Shown: positions 34,733 through 42,188 of the stretch, piece by piece
How the letters are laid out: every line of letters starts with the position of its first letter
Position numbering within the stretch: position 1 is the first letter of the stretch
From: Streptomyces sp. CB02400
GTDB taxonomy: Bacteria > Actinomycetota > Actinomycetes > Streptomycetales > Streptomycetaceae
DNA: 64,000 nt
Direction of reading: 5' to 3'
Assembly: GCF_001905725.1 (NCBI RefSeq)
Contig: NZ_LIWB01000006.1
Span: 186,001-250,000 of the forward strand
Program-made: the position numbers and the translations under genes
The notes under the pieces: generated by a model
Told to the model about the DNA's origin: nothing
Database searches by the model: none
The model's input: only the letters and a program-made list of their open reading frames with translations

Positions 34733-35329
34733 ATGACCCCACCCGACCGCGCCCTGCTCGACGCAGCCGCCCGCGGCGACGCCGACGCCGTACGCGCCGC
34801 CCTCGACGCGGGCGCCCGGACCGGGACCAGGGACCCCCGCCGGCGCACACCGCTGCTGCTCGCCGCCCTGCACGACCACGTGGCCGCCGCGCGGGTGCTC
34901 GTCGCGGCGGGCGCCGACCCGAACGCCCAGGACGACCAGGACGACAGCCCGTGGCTGGTCACCGGCGTCACGGGCAGCGTCGCCATGATGCGGACACTGC
35001 TCCCGGCGCGTCCGGACCCGAGGATCACCAACCGTTTCGGGGGCACCTCCCTCATCCCCGCCGCCGAGCGCGGCCATGTCGACTACGTGCGGTCCCTGCT
35101 GCGCGAGACCGACGTCGACGTCGACCACGTCAACCGGCTCGGCTGGACCGCCCTCCTCGAAGCCGTGGTCCTCGGTGACGGCGGCCACGCCCACCAGGAG
35201 ATCGTGGAACTGCTCATCACCGCGGGCGCCGCTCCCGACCTCCCCGACAGCGACGGCCGCACCGCCCTCGAACACGCGGAGCGCCGCGGTCTCCGGGAGA
35301 TCGCGGGTCTGCTGAGGGCCGTACGGTGA
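34733..35329 (+). CDS. Ankyrin-repeat protein
   Basis: This 198-aa protein is built of about five ankyrin repeats, recognisable in RALLDAAARGDADAVRAALD, RTPLLLAALHDHVAAARVLV, AAGADPNAQ, TSLIPAAERGHVDYVRSLL and RTALEHAERRGLREIAGLL. It has no signal peptide and is probably a cytoplasmic adaptor. ATG 34733 follows GAGGAG. An in-frame ATG at 34565, also with a good GGAGG, would add 56 low-complexity residues. Its stop overlaps the GTG of the lipoprotein gene. In Pseudomonas, AnkB assists the KatB catalase; a link to oxidative stress here is inferred from the HbpS-Sen context. Confidence 0.83.
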   Translation: MTPPDRALLDAAARGDADAVRAALDAGARTGTRDPRRRTPLLLAALHDHVAAARVLVAAGADPNAQDDQDDSPWLVTGVTGSVAMMRTLLPARPDPRITNRFGGTSLIPAAERGHVDYVRSLLRETDVDVDHVNRLGWTALLEAVVLGDGGHAHQEIVELLITAGAAPDLPDSDGRTALEHAERRGLREIAGLLRAVR

Positions 35330-36513
35330 GGCGCCCCGCAGCACCGGGCCGTGCCGCCCGCGCGGTCTCGCTGGCGCTCTCCTCCTCCGTCCTGCTCGCC
35401 GGCTGCGCGTCCGCCCCCGACACCCCGGACAGGGCGGCCGGGAAGAGCGGTTCCCCGTCCGCTCCGGCCCCGTCCGCTCCCGGCCCCGAGCCGACGGGCA
35501 GGACCCCCGCGGGCACTCTGCTGGTCGCTGACTTCGGCGCCGACACCGTCACGTTCGTCGACCCGGACGAGGGCCCCTTCGGTTCGGTCGAGGTCGGCGA
35601 GGCTCCCTACGGCCTCGTCGTCGGCGAGGACGGACGCGCCTGGGTCGCCACCGCCGAGGGCGTCGCCGTCGTCGACACGCACCACCGTGAGCTCCTGGAC
35701 CTGATCCCGTACGAGACGGAGAACCTCGGCCCCGTCACCGGTGGCGAGTACCGCGGCGGCGGCATGGGCATCGCCCTCGCACCCGACGGCGAGCAGGTGT
35801 ACGTGGGCGTCCACGTGCCCTCCGGCAACGGAACCCTCGAGACCATCGACACCGGGACCCACGAGGTCACCCGCACGACCGCGGTGGGTCGGCGCCCGTT
35901 CGACGTCGACGTCGCGCGGGACGGCCGCGAGGTCTACGCGACCGGCCACGACTCCTTCGAGGTCACCGTCGTCGACACGGACACACACGAGACCCGCAGC
36001 CTCGAAGCCGCCCCGTACGGCACCGAGGGCGGGCTCGGCTCCTGGCTGAAACCGCACTACGCGGCCGTGCGCCCGTCGGACGGCAAGCTGCTCCTGCCCT
36101 TCGAGGGCGAACGGCTCGTCGTGCTCGACCCGCGGACCGGCCGGTCGACCATCGAGCGGCTGACGGCCGACACCCACCAGCACGGTGTCACCATCACCCC
36201 CGGCGGCACCCTCGTCATCGTCGGTACGGGCCCGATCGACCCCTCCGAGGACGAGGGCCCGTCGCTGACCGTCCGCACGGAGGACGGGAAGGAGAAGGTG
36301 ATCGCGCTGGAGGGGCCGCACGAGTCCGTCGCCGTCTCCGCGGACGAGTGCACCGCCTACGTCACCGGAGGCTTCACCCGCGACGGCTACTGGAACGGCA
36401 TCAGCGTCGTGGACCTGGACAGTGGTGACAGCCGGCGACTGGCCGCGGGAGAACGTCCGCTGGGCATCGCCGTTCTCCAGCCGGACGAAGGGTCCCCGCA
36501 CGGGTGCCGGTGA
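35326..36513 (+). CDS. Beta-propeller (YncE-like) lipoprotein
   Basis: This 395-aa exported lipoprotein has an N-terminal SLALSSSVLLAGC lipobox (Cys in LAGC), a Pro/Ser-rich tether (residues 27-65) and a seven-bladed-type propeller of YVTN/YncE repeats (GTLLVADFGADTVTFVD, GLVVGEDGRAWVATAEG, GMGIALAPDGEQVYVGVHV, PFDVDVARDGREVYATGHD). No haem c motif is present. GTG 35326 overlaps the ankyrin stop (GTGA), so it is co-translated. It would face outward, like HbpS, and could be a scaffold or ligand sensor. Function unknown. Confidence 0.82.
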   Translation: MRRPAAPGRAARAVSLALSSSVLLAGCASAPDTPDRAAGKSGSPSAPAPSAPGPEPTGRTPAGTLLVADFGADTVTFVDPDEGPFGSVEVGEAPYGLVVGEDGRAWVATAEGVAVVDTHHRELLDLIPYETENLGPVTGGEYRGGGMGIALAPDGEQVYVGVHVPSGNGTLETIDTGTHEVTRTTAVGRRPFDVDVARDGREVYATGHDSFEVTVVDTDTHETRSLEAAPYGTEGGLGSWLKPHYAAVRPSDGKLLLPFEGERLVVLDPRTGRSTIERLTADTHQHGVTITPGGTLVIVGTGPIDPSEDEGPSLTVRTEDGKEKVIALEGPHESVAVSADECTAYVTGGFTRDGYWNGISVVDLDSGDSRRLAAGERPLGIAVLQPDEGSPHGCR

Positions 36514-36557
36514 AGCCCACGGTCAGGCGGATGCCCGGGGCCGGCGGACGGCCGGGA

Positions 36558-36579
36558 GGATCATCCGATCGGTTGACCC
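36558..36579. promoter_or_regulatory. Palindrome upstream of senS, probable SenR operator
   Basis: GATCATCCGATCGGTTGACC (36559-36578) is the core of a 22-bp imperfect palindrome matching the hbpS-upstream site at 20 of 22 positions. It lies about 120 bp before the senS start and contains TTGACC, a possible -35 element. Confidence 0.68.
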
Positions 36580-36698
36580 GCCTCCCGGCGGGTGGTGGCG
36601 ACAATGGAGACGCGGGTGCCGGCCCGGCGGGACGCCGAGGAGCGGGAAACGGCCCGGATCCCGCACGTCAGGGGGCCAGGGGAAGGAAGCACGCCTCG

Positions 36699-37892
36699 AT
36701 GCCGAAGCCGTACGACCCGGATGCCCGGTGGCTCGGCGCCGTGATGCACGCGGCGTTCTTCCTGCTGCTCGGCGGGGCCCTCACCCGGTTCCTGATCAAC
36801 CACCCGGGCGAGCCGCGCACTCCGTGGATCGTCGTCCTGTCCGCCGTCCTGGCCCTGCTGCACCTGCTGGGGCCGGTGCTCGGCGCCCCCGGCGCGCGGC
36901 CCGGCCGCCGACGGCCGGTCTGGCTGGGGCCGGTGGTCGTGGTGTGGATGGTGCTCGTCGTGCTCGCGCCCAGTTTCTCCTGGTGCGCGGTACCCCTGTT
37001 CTACACCGGTCTGCGCACGCTGCCGACCCGGGCCGCGCTCGTCCTGGTCACGGTGCTGACGGCGCTCGTCGTCGCGGCGCAGCTACGGCTGGCCGGGCGG
37101 TTCGACCCGAACCTGCTGCTGGCGCCGCCGGCCGTCGCCGCCATCGCGGCGGCCGTCTTCCTCCACACCGAACGGCAGGCGCGACGGCAGCGCACCCTGA
37201 TCGACGACCTGCTCCGCACCCGCCGTGAACTCGCCGCCTCCGAGCGCCGCGAGGGCACGCTCGCGGAAAGGCAGCGGCTCGCCATGGAGATCCACGACTC
37301 CCTGGCCCAGGGGCTGTCCAGCCAGCGGATGCTGCTCCAGGCGGCCGAGCGGGTGTGGGAGGACGACCCCGAAAAGGCCCGCCGCCACGTCCGGTCCGCC
37401 GCCTCGGTCGCGGAGCACAACCTCGCCGAGGCCCGCCGCTTCGTGCACGACCTCGCGCCGACCGACCTGGCGCGCGGCGGCGGCCTGGAGGCGGCACTGG
37501 ACGCGCTGGCCGAACGGGAGAGCGGTGAACACCTCACCGTACGCGTCCACGTCGACGACGACGGGCGGGTGCCGCTGCTCCCGGACCGCGTCCAGTCGGC
37601 GCTGCTGCGCATCGCGCAGGGTGCCCTGTCCAACGTCCGCGAGCACGCGTCCGCCGACACGGCCATCCTCACCCTCACCGTCCTCGACGACCAGGTCCTG
37701 CTGGACGTGAGCGACGACGGCCGCGGATTCGACCCGTCCGCGCCGCCGAGCGGCCCGACCGGACTGCGCGGCCACGGACTGCCCGCGATACGGGCCCGCC
37801 TGCGGCAGCTCGGCGGCACACTGACCGTGGAGTCCACGCCGGGCGAGGGCACCGTGCTGTCCGCCGCCGTACCCCTGGAAGGCCCTCGATGA
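36699..37892 (+). CDS. senS: SenS-like sensor histidine kinase
   Basis: This 397-aa NarL-partner kinase has five predicted membrane helices in residues 10-155, then HisKA_3 with RLAMEIHDSLAQGLSSQ (phosphoacceptor His199) and a HATPase domain (DVSDDGRGFDP, GLRGHGLPAIRARL). Five helices and, from memory, a phosphorylated His199 match S. reticuli SenS, the haem/redox kinase modulated by HbpS. ATG 36699 follows GGAAGGAAG. It overlaps senR by an ATGA. A palindrome shared with hbpS lies upstream. Confidence 0.88.
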   Translation: MPKPYDPDARWLGAVMHAAFFLLLGGALTRFLINHPGEPRTPWIVVLSAVLALLHLLGPVLGAPGARPGRRRPVWLGPVVVVWMVLVVLAPSFSWCAVPLFYTGLRTLPTRAALVLVTVLTALVVAAQLRLAGRFDPNLLLAPPAVAAIAAAVFLHTERQARRQRTLIDDLLRTRRELAASERREGTLAERQRLAMEIHDSLAQGLSSQRMLLQAAERVWEDDPEKARRHVRSAASVAEHNLAEARRFVHDLAPTDLARGGGLEAALDALAERESGEHLTVRVHVDDDGRVPLLPDRVQSALLRIAQGALSNVREHASADTAILTLTVLDDQVLLDVSDDGRGFDPSAPPSGPTGLRGHGLPAIRARLRQLGGTLTVESTPGEGTVLSAAVPLEGPR

Positions 37893-38557
37893 CCGCCCAC
37901 GACACCGACACCGACACCGGCCCCGGCTCCCCCGGGGTGCGCCTCCTCGTCTGCGACGACCACGCCGTGGTCCGGGCCGGGCTGCTCGCCCTGCTCGACA
38001 GCGCTCCCGGCATCGAGGTGGTCGGTGAGGCCGGCACGGGGGAAGAGGCACTGGCACTGGCGGCCAAGCTGCGGCCGGACGTGGTGCTGATGGACCTCCA
38101 GCTCGGCGAGGGCATCAACGGGGTGGAGACCACCCTCCGCCTCACCGCCGTGCCCGAGGCCGCCCCGCGCGTACTGGTGCTGACGACGTACGACACGGAC
38201 GCCGACATCACCCGTGCCATCGAGGCCGGTGCCACGGGCTACCTGCTGAAGGCGGAACGTCCCGACGAACTGTTCGCCGCCATCCACGCCGCCGCGCTGG
38301 GCCGCACCGTGCTCTCCCCACCGGTCGCCAGCCGGGTCATGGCCAACCTGCGCAGCCCGCGGCCCTCCCTCACCGACCGCGAACGCGACATCCTCACCCA
38401 CCTCGCCCGCGGGCTCGGCAACCAGGAGATCGCCCGCGCCCTGTTCATCAGCGAGGCCACGGTCAAGACCCACCTGCGCCGCATCTACGGCAAACTGGGC
38501 GTCGACACCCGGGCGGGCGCGGTCGCGGTGGCGAAGGAACAGCGGCTGCTGCCCTGA
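37889..38557 (+). CDS. senR: SenR-like NarL/LuxR-family response regulator
   Basis: This 222-aa regulator has an N-terminal receiver (LLVCDDHAVVRAGL, phosphoacceptor Asp69 in VVLMDLQLGEG, LVLTTYDTDADI, then GYLLKAE with the conserved Lys) and a C-terminal LuxR-type helix-turn-helix (LTDRERDILTHLARGLGNQE, then EATVKTHLRRIYGKLG). It is co-translated with senS. It is the best candidate to bind the two matching palindromes at 33651 and 36558. In S. reticuli, SenR controls a catalase-peroxidase operon; no such operon lies in this window. Confidence 0.9.
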   Translation: MTAHDTDTDTGPGSPGVRLLVCDDHAVVRAGLLALLDSAPGIEVVGEAGTGEEALALAAKLRPDVVLMDLQLGEGINGVETTLRLTAVPEAAPRVLVLTTYDTDADITRAIEAGATGYLLKAERPDELFAAIHAAALGRTVLSPPVASRVMANLRSPRPSLTDRERDILTHLARGLGNQEIARALFISEATVKTHLRRIYGKLGVDTRAGAVAVAKEQRLLP

Positions 38558-38662
38558 CCGCCGCCCACCTCGGCCGGACCGGCACCCGCCCCCCTTCGGG
38601 CCCCGTCGGCGACGCCTGCGGCGACCCCCTGACGGAGCCCACGGGCGAGTGGTCGGACGACG

Positions 38663-39523
38663 TCAGCCGTAGGTGTAGAACCCCGACCCGCTCTTGCGGC
38701 CCAGGCGGCCCGCGTCGACCATGCGCTGGAGCAGCGGGGGAGCGGCGTACAGGGGCTCCTTGTACTCCTCGTACATCGAGTACGCCACCGAGGCCACCGT
38801 GTCCAGGCCGATCAGGTCGGACAGCTTCAGCGGGCCCATCGGGTGGGCGCAGCCCATCTCCATGCCGTTGTCGATGTCCTCCCGGCTGGCGATGCCCGAC
38901 TCGAACATCCGGATCGCGGAGAGCAGGTACGGGATCAGCAGCGCGTTCACCACGAAACCGGAGCGGTCCTGGGCGCGGATCGCGTGCTTGCCCAGCAGCT
39001 TCTCGGTGAAGGCCTGGGCGCGGCTCAGCGTGCCCTCGGAGGTGGTGAGCGCCGGGATCAGCTCGACGAGCTTCTGCACCGGGGCCGGGTTGAAGAAGTG
39101 GATGCCGATGACGTGGTCGGGCCGCGAGGTGGCGACCGCCAGCTTCACCAGCGGGATGGAGGAGGTGTTGGAGGCCAGGATCGCGTCCGGCCGGGTCACC
39201 ACCTGGTCGAGGACCTGGAAGATCTCGGTCTTGACCTGCTCGTTCTCGACCACGGCCTCGATCACCAGATCACGGTCGGCGAACTCGCCGAGGTCCGTGG
39301 TGAAGCTCAGCCGGGCCTGCGTGGCCGCCAGCTCCTCCTCGGAGATCTTGCCGCGCTCGGCCGCCTTCGACAGGGAGTTGAACAGCCGGGTACGGCCGAT
39401 CTCCAGGGCTTCGCCGGTGGTCTCGGCGACCTTGACGTCCAGTCCGGCACGGGCGCACACCTCGGCGATCCCCGCACCCATCTGACCGCAGCCCACCACT
39501 CCGACGCGTTCGATGTCGGTCAC
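38663..39523 (-). CDS. 3-hydroxybutyryl-CoA dehydrogenase
   Basis: This 286-aa 3-hydroxyacyl-CoA dehydrogenase has the NAD-binding motif VGVVGCGQMGAGIAEVCARA, the substrate loop SNTSSIPLVKLA, the catalytic region IGIHFFNPAPVQKLVE (His-Glu pair) and the C-terminal dimer domain ending GRKSGSGFYTYG. It reversibly oxidizes 3-hydroxybutyryl-CoA in fatty acid or butyrate metabolism. ATG 39523 follows AAAGGGA. It stands alone, convergent with senR, and the 105-bp gap between them is GC-rich without a clear terminator. Confidence 0.93.
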   Translation of the reverse strand: MTDIERVGVVGCGQMGAGIAEVCARAGLDVKVAETTGEALEIGRTRLFNSLSKAAERGKISEEELAATQARLSFTTDLGEFADRDLVIEAVVENEQVKTEIFQVLDQVVTRPDAILASNTSSIPLVKLAVATSRPDHVIGIHFFNPAPVQKLVELIPALTTSEGTLSRAQAFTEKLLGKHAIRAQDRSGFVVNALLIPYLLSAIRMFESGIASREDIDNGMEMGCAHPMGPLKLSDLIGLDTVASVAYSMYEEYKEPLYAAPPLLQRMVDAGRLGRKSGSGFYTYG

Positions 39524-39606
39524 ATCGTCCCTTTCGCTACTGCTTACGGCTGTGGCAGGTCGCCGGGTCCCGGGTCCTGCTCCGTCCGTGCACGTTACTC
39601 CGAAGT

Positions 39607-39619
39607 ATCGATGATCGAT
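39607..39619. promoter_or_regulatory. ATCGAT-G-ATCGAT dyad in a divergent promoter region
   Basis: This perfect 13-bp dyad lies in the 167-bp gap between the hydroxybutyryl-CoA dehydrogenase gene and the GHL10 glycosidase gene. It could be an operator, but short AT-containing dyads can arise by chance. Confidence 0.35.
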
Positions 39620-39690
39620 CGCGGGGGTGGGGCATCCTGGGCACAGGACCGTGTCCGGCCAGGCGGTTCGTCGGTGTTCAGGGGGGCTCT

Positions 39691-40926
39691 ATGGGGCGGG
39701 TGTCACGCAGGATGTTCGCGACGGCGGCGCTGGCCGCGCTGGCGACGGTGCCGCGGGCGTCGGCCGCGCCGCGGCGGCGCGCGGTGCCGGGCGCGGCGAC
39801 CGGTGAGATGCGGGGCATGTGGGTGGCCACCGTCACCAACCGGGACTGGCCCTCCCGGCCGGGGCTGAGCGCCGCGCGGCAGCGCGCCGAACTGCTCGAC
39901 CACCTCGACACGGCCGTCCGTGACCGCCTCAACACCGTGATCTTCCAGGTGCGGCCCACCGCCGACGCGTTGTGGCCCTCGCCGTACGAGCCGTGGTCGC
40001 AGTACCTCACCGGCACCCAGGGCGCCCCTCCCGGCTGGGACCCGCTCGGCACGGCCGTCGCCGAGGCCCACGCCCGCGGTCTGGAGCTGCACGCCTGGTT
40101 CAACCCGTACCGCGTGGCCCTGCACGACGACCCCGCCCGGCTCACCGCCTCCCACCCCGCCCGCCGAAACCCCGGCTGGACCGTCCCGTACGGTGGCAAG
40201 CTCTACTACAACCCGGGTCTGCCCGAGGTCCGCGCCTTCGTCCGGGAGGCGATGCTCGACGCGGTGCGCCGCTATCCCGTCGACGCGGTCCACTTCGACG
40301 ACTACTTCTATCCGTATCCGGTGGCCGGGCAGACCTTCGACGACGACCTCGCCCACGACACCTACGGCGGCGACTTCCCGGACCGGGCGGCCTGGCGGCG
40401 GGACAACGTCGACCGGCTGGTGCGCGAGATGGCTGCCCTGATCAAGGAGATCCGCCCCGGCACCCGCTTCGGCATCAGCCCCTTCGGCGTGTGGCGCAAC
40501 GCCGACGTGGACGAGCGGGGCTCCGCCACGCACGCGGGTGTGCAGACGTACGACGATCTGCACGCCGACACCCGCCGGTGGGCCCGGGAGAACTGGATCG
40601 ACTACATCTGCCCGCAGCTGTACTGGAACATCGGCTTCGCCGCCGCCGACTACGCCGAGCTGCTGCCCTGGTGGGCCGAGGTCGTCCGGGACTCCGGGAC
40701 CCTGCTGTACGCGGGGGAGGCCCTCTACAAGGCGGGCGACCCGGCCCAGCCCGCGGCCTGGCGGGACCCGGCCGAACTCTCCCGCCACCTCACGCTGGCC
40801 GCCGAGCACCCCGAGGTGCGCGGGCACGTCTTCTTCGCCGCCCGCGAGGTGACGGCCGATCCGGTCGGGGCGATGGCGCGGGTGGTCGCCGACCACTACG
40901 GGCAGCCGGCCGCGCCCCCGCGCTGA
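39691..40926 (+). CDS. Secreted glycoside hydrolase-like GHL10 (YngK-like)
   Basis: This 411-aa protein has a twin-arginine-like signal (VSRRMFATAALAALATVPRA) and a GHL10/PF02638 TIM barrel: EMRGMWVATVTNRDWPS, LNTVIFQVRPTADALWPSPY, the GLELHAWFNPYRV strand, VDAVHFDDYFYPYP with the likely catalytic acids and GISPFGVWRN. Homologues act on cell-wall or surface glycans, but the substrate here is unknown. The gene is monocistronic and ends before a hairpin at 40978. Confidence 0.85.
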   Translation: MGRVSRRMFATAALAALATVPRASAAPRRRAVPGAATGEMRGMWVATVTNRDWPSRPGLSAARQRAELLDHLDTAVRDRLNTVIFQVRPTADALWPSPYEPWSQYLTGTQGAPPGWDPLGTAVAEAHARGLELHAWFNPYRVALHDDPARLTASHPARRNPGWTVPYGGKLYYNPGLPEVRAFVREAMLDAVRRYPVDAVHFDDYFYPYPVAGQTFDDDLAHDTYGGDFPDRAAWRRDNVDRLVREMAALIKEIRPGTRFGISPFGVWRNADVDERGSATHAGVQTYDDLHADTRRWARENWIDYICPQLYWNIGFAAADYAELLPWWAEVVRDSGTLLYAGEALYKAGDPAQPAAWRDPAELSRHLTLAAEHPEVRGHVFFAAREVTADPVGAMARVVADHYGQPAAPPR

Positions 40927-40977
40927 TCCGGGAGGTCGTTCGGATCCTGCCGAGCAGAGCGGGGTCCGGCACGCACT

Positions 40978-40990
40978 CCCCCAGAGGGGG
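40978..40990. terminator. Hairpin between convergent genes
   Basis: CCCCC-AGA-GGGGG lies in the 122-bp gap between the convergent GHL10 and DUF1918 genes and resembles a common Streptomyces intergenic string. It may end both transcripts. Confidence 0.4.
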
Positions 40991-41048
40991 CACCCCATCG
41001 CCTCCGCTCGGCTCAGCCGCATGGTGCCGCTGGTCCGAACGACGCCTC

Positions 41049-41246
41049 CTACCGCTGTCGCGTCGCCTTGTGCCGGATCTCGGTGTCGGGGCCGGGTGAG
41101 CACACGCCCTCGTGTCCGTCCTGGAAGCGGACGCGGTAGGGCGGGTTCCCTTCCTGGCCCATCACTTCGACGATCTCTCCGACCTTGTCGTGCTGGCCGA
41201 CCACCCTGCCGTGCTGGACAAGCTGGTCACCCTCGGTTGCGCGCAT
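41049..41246 (-). CDS. DUF1918 small protein
   Basis: The 65-aa protein is a complete DUF1918 domain: GDQLVQHGRVVGQHDKVGEI, PPYRVRFQDGHEGVCSPGPD. This SH3-like small fold is frequent in actinobacteria and of unknown function. It starts 12 bp after the EamA gene stop on the same strand, so it is probably transcribed with it. Confidence 0.85.
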   Translation of the reverse strand: MRATEGDQLVQHGRVVGQHDKVGEIVEVMGQEGNPPYRVRFQDGHEGVCSPGPDTEIRHKATRQR

Positions 41247-41258
41247 CGGGGCCTCCTC

Positions 41259-42176
41259 TCAACCGCGTGCCCGCTGGGTGACGGCGATGCACACGAGCAC
41301 AGCCGCGGCCGTCAGCGGGGCGGCCACCGTCAGCTGCTCGTTCAGCAGCAGCACCGACCACACCAGTGTGAGCAGAGGCTGGGCCAGCTGCAACTGGCTG
41401 GCCTTGGGGATGCCGATGGCCGCCATGCCCCGGTACCAGACGATCAGCCCGAGGAACTGCGAACCCGCCGCCACCCACAGCAGTCCGGCCACGCTGTGCG
41501 CGGTCAGCGTCACCGGCTCGACGGTCAGCGCGACCGCGGCGACGGGCAGGGTGAGCGGCAGGCACAGGACCAGCGCCCAGCCGATCACCTGCCAGCCCGG
41601 CATCACCCGGGCCAGCCTGCCGCCCTCGGTGTAGCCGGCCGCGCACACCAGGAGCGCGGCGAAGAGGTACAGGTCGGCCGTGGTCAGCGCGCCGCCGCTC
41701 TGCTGCACGGTGAACGCCAGCACCGCGGCGGCCCCGGCGAGGGCCGCCGTCCAGAAGGTGCGCGAGGGGCGGGAGCCGACGCGTAGAGCGGACAGCAGCG
41801 CCGTGGTCAGCGGGAGCAGGCCGACCACGACGGCCGCGTGCGCGGTGGTGGAGGTCTGCAGGGCGAGGGTGGTCAGCATCGGGAAGCCGAGCACCACCCC
41901 TGCGCCGACCACCGCGAGTCCGGGCCAGTGCTTCCGGTCCGGCGGCGGCACGCGCAGCGCGAGCAGACAGCCGCCGGCGATGAACGCCGCGAGCACACTG
42001 CGTACGGCCACCAGCGACCAGGGCCCGAACCCTTCGAGTCCCCAGGCGGTGGCGGGGAAGGTGAGGGAGAAGGCGATCACGCCGAGGGCGGCCTGGAGGG
42101 TGCCGAAGCCGCGGCGGTCGCGGGGGGCGGTGACTGCTATCGGCACTGCGGCAGTAGCGCTACTCTGTGCTCTCAT
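41259..42176 (-). CDS. EamA-family drug/metabolite exporter
   Basis: This 305-aa membrane protein has about ten hydrophobic helices in two EamA repeats (PATAWGLEGFGPWSLVAVRS in the first; GSQFLGLIVWYRGMAAIGI in the second). The family exports amino acids or other metabolites. Its ATG (42174-42176) overlaps the ATG of the divergent MocR regulator (42175-42177). There is no room for a Shine-Dalgarno outside that gene, so it is probably leaderless. The regulator most likely controls it. Confidence 0.87.
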   Translation of the reverse strand: MRAQSSATAAVPIAVTAPRDRRGFGTLQAALGVIAFSLTFPATAWGLEGFGPWSLVAVRSVLAAFIAGGCLLALRVPPPDRKHWPGLAVVGAGVVLGFPMLTTLALQTSTTAHAAVVVGLLPLTTALLSALRVGSRPSRTFWTAALAGAAAVLAFTVQQSGGALTTADLYLFAALLVCAAGYTEGGRLARVMPGWQVIGWALVLCLPLTLPVAAVALTVEPVTLTAHSVAGLLWVAAGSQFLGLIVWYRGMAAIGIPKASQLQLAQPLLTLVWSVLLLNEQLTVAAPLTAAAVLVCIAVTQRARG

Positions 42177-42188
42177 GCATGAGCGTAG
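42161..42188. promoter_or_regulatory. Overlapping divergent starts in a palindrome
   Basis: CTCATGCATGAG (42172-42183) is a perfect palindrome that holds both divergent start codons. TACTCT (42161-42166) on the plus strand and TACGCT on the minus strand (42182-42187) sit about -10 from each start. Both transcripts would therefore be leaderless and mutually exclusive at initiation. Confidence 0.6.

Noticed and set aside
38558..38662. Terminator between senR and the hydroxybutyryl-CoA dehydrogenase gene
   Set aside because: Several short GC inverted repeats occur, but none with a long stem or T tract; I could not choose one.
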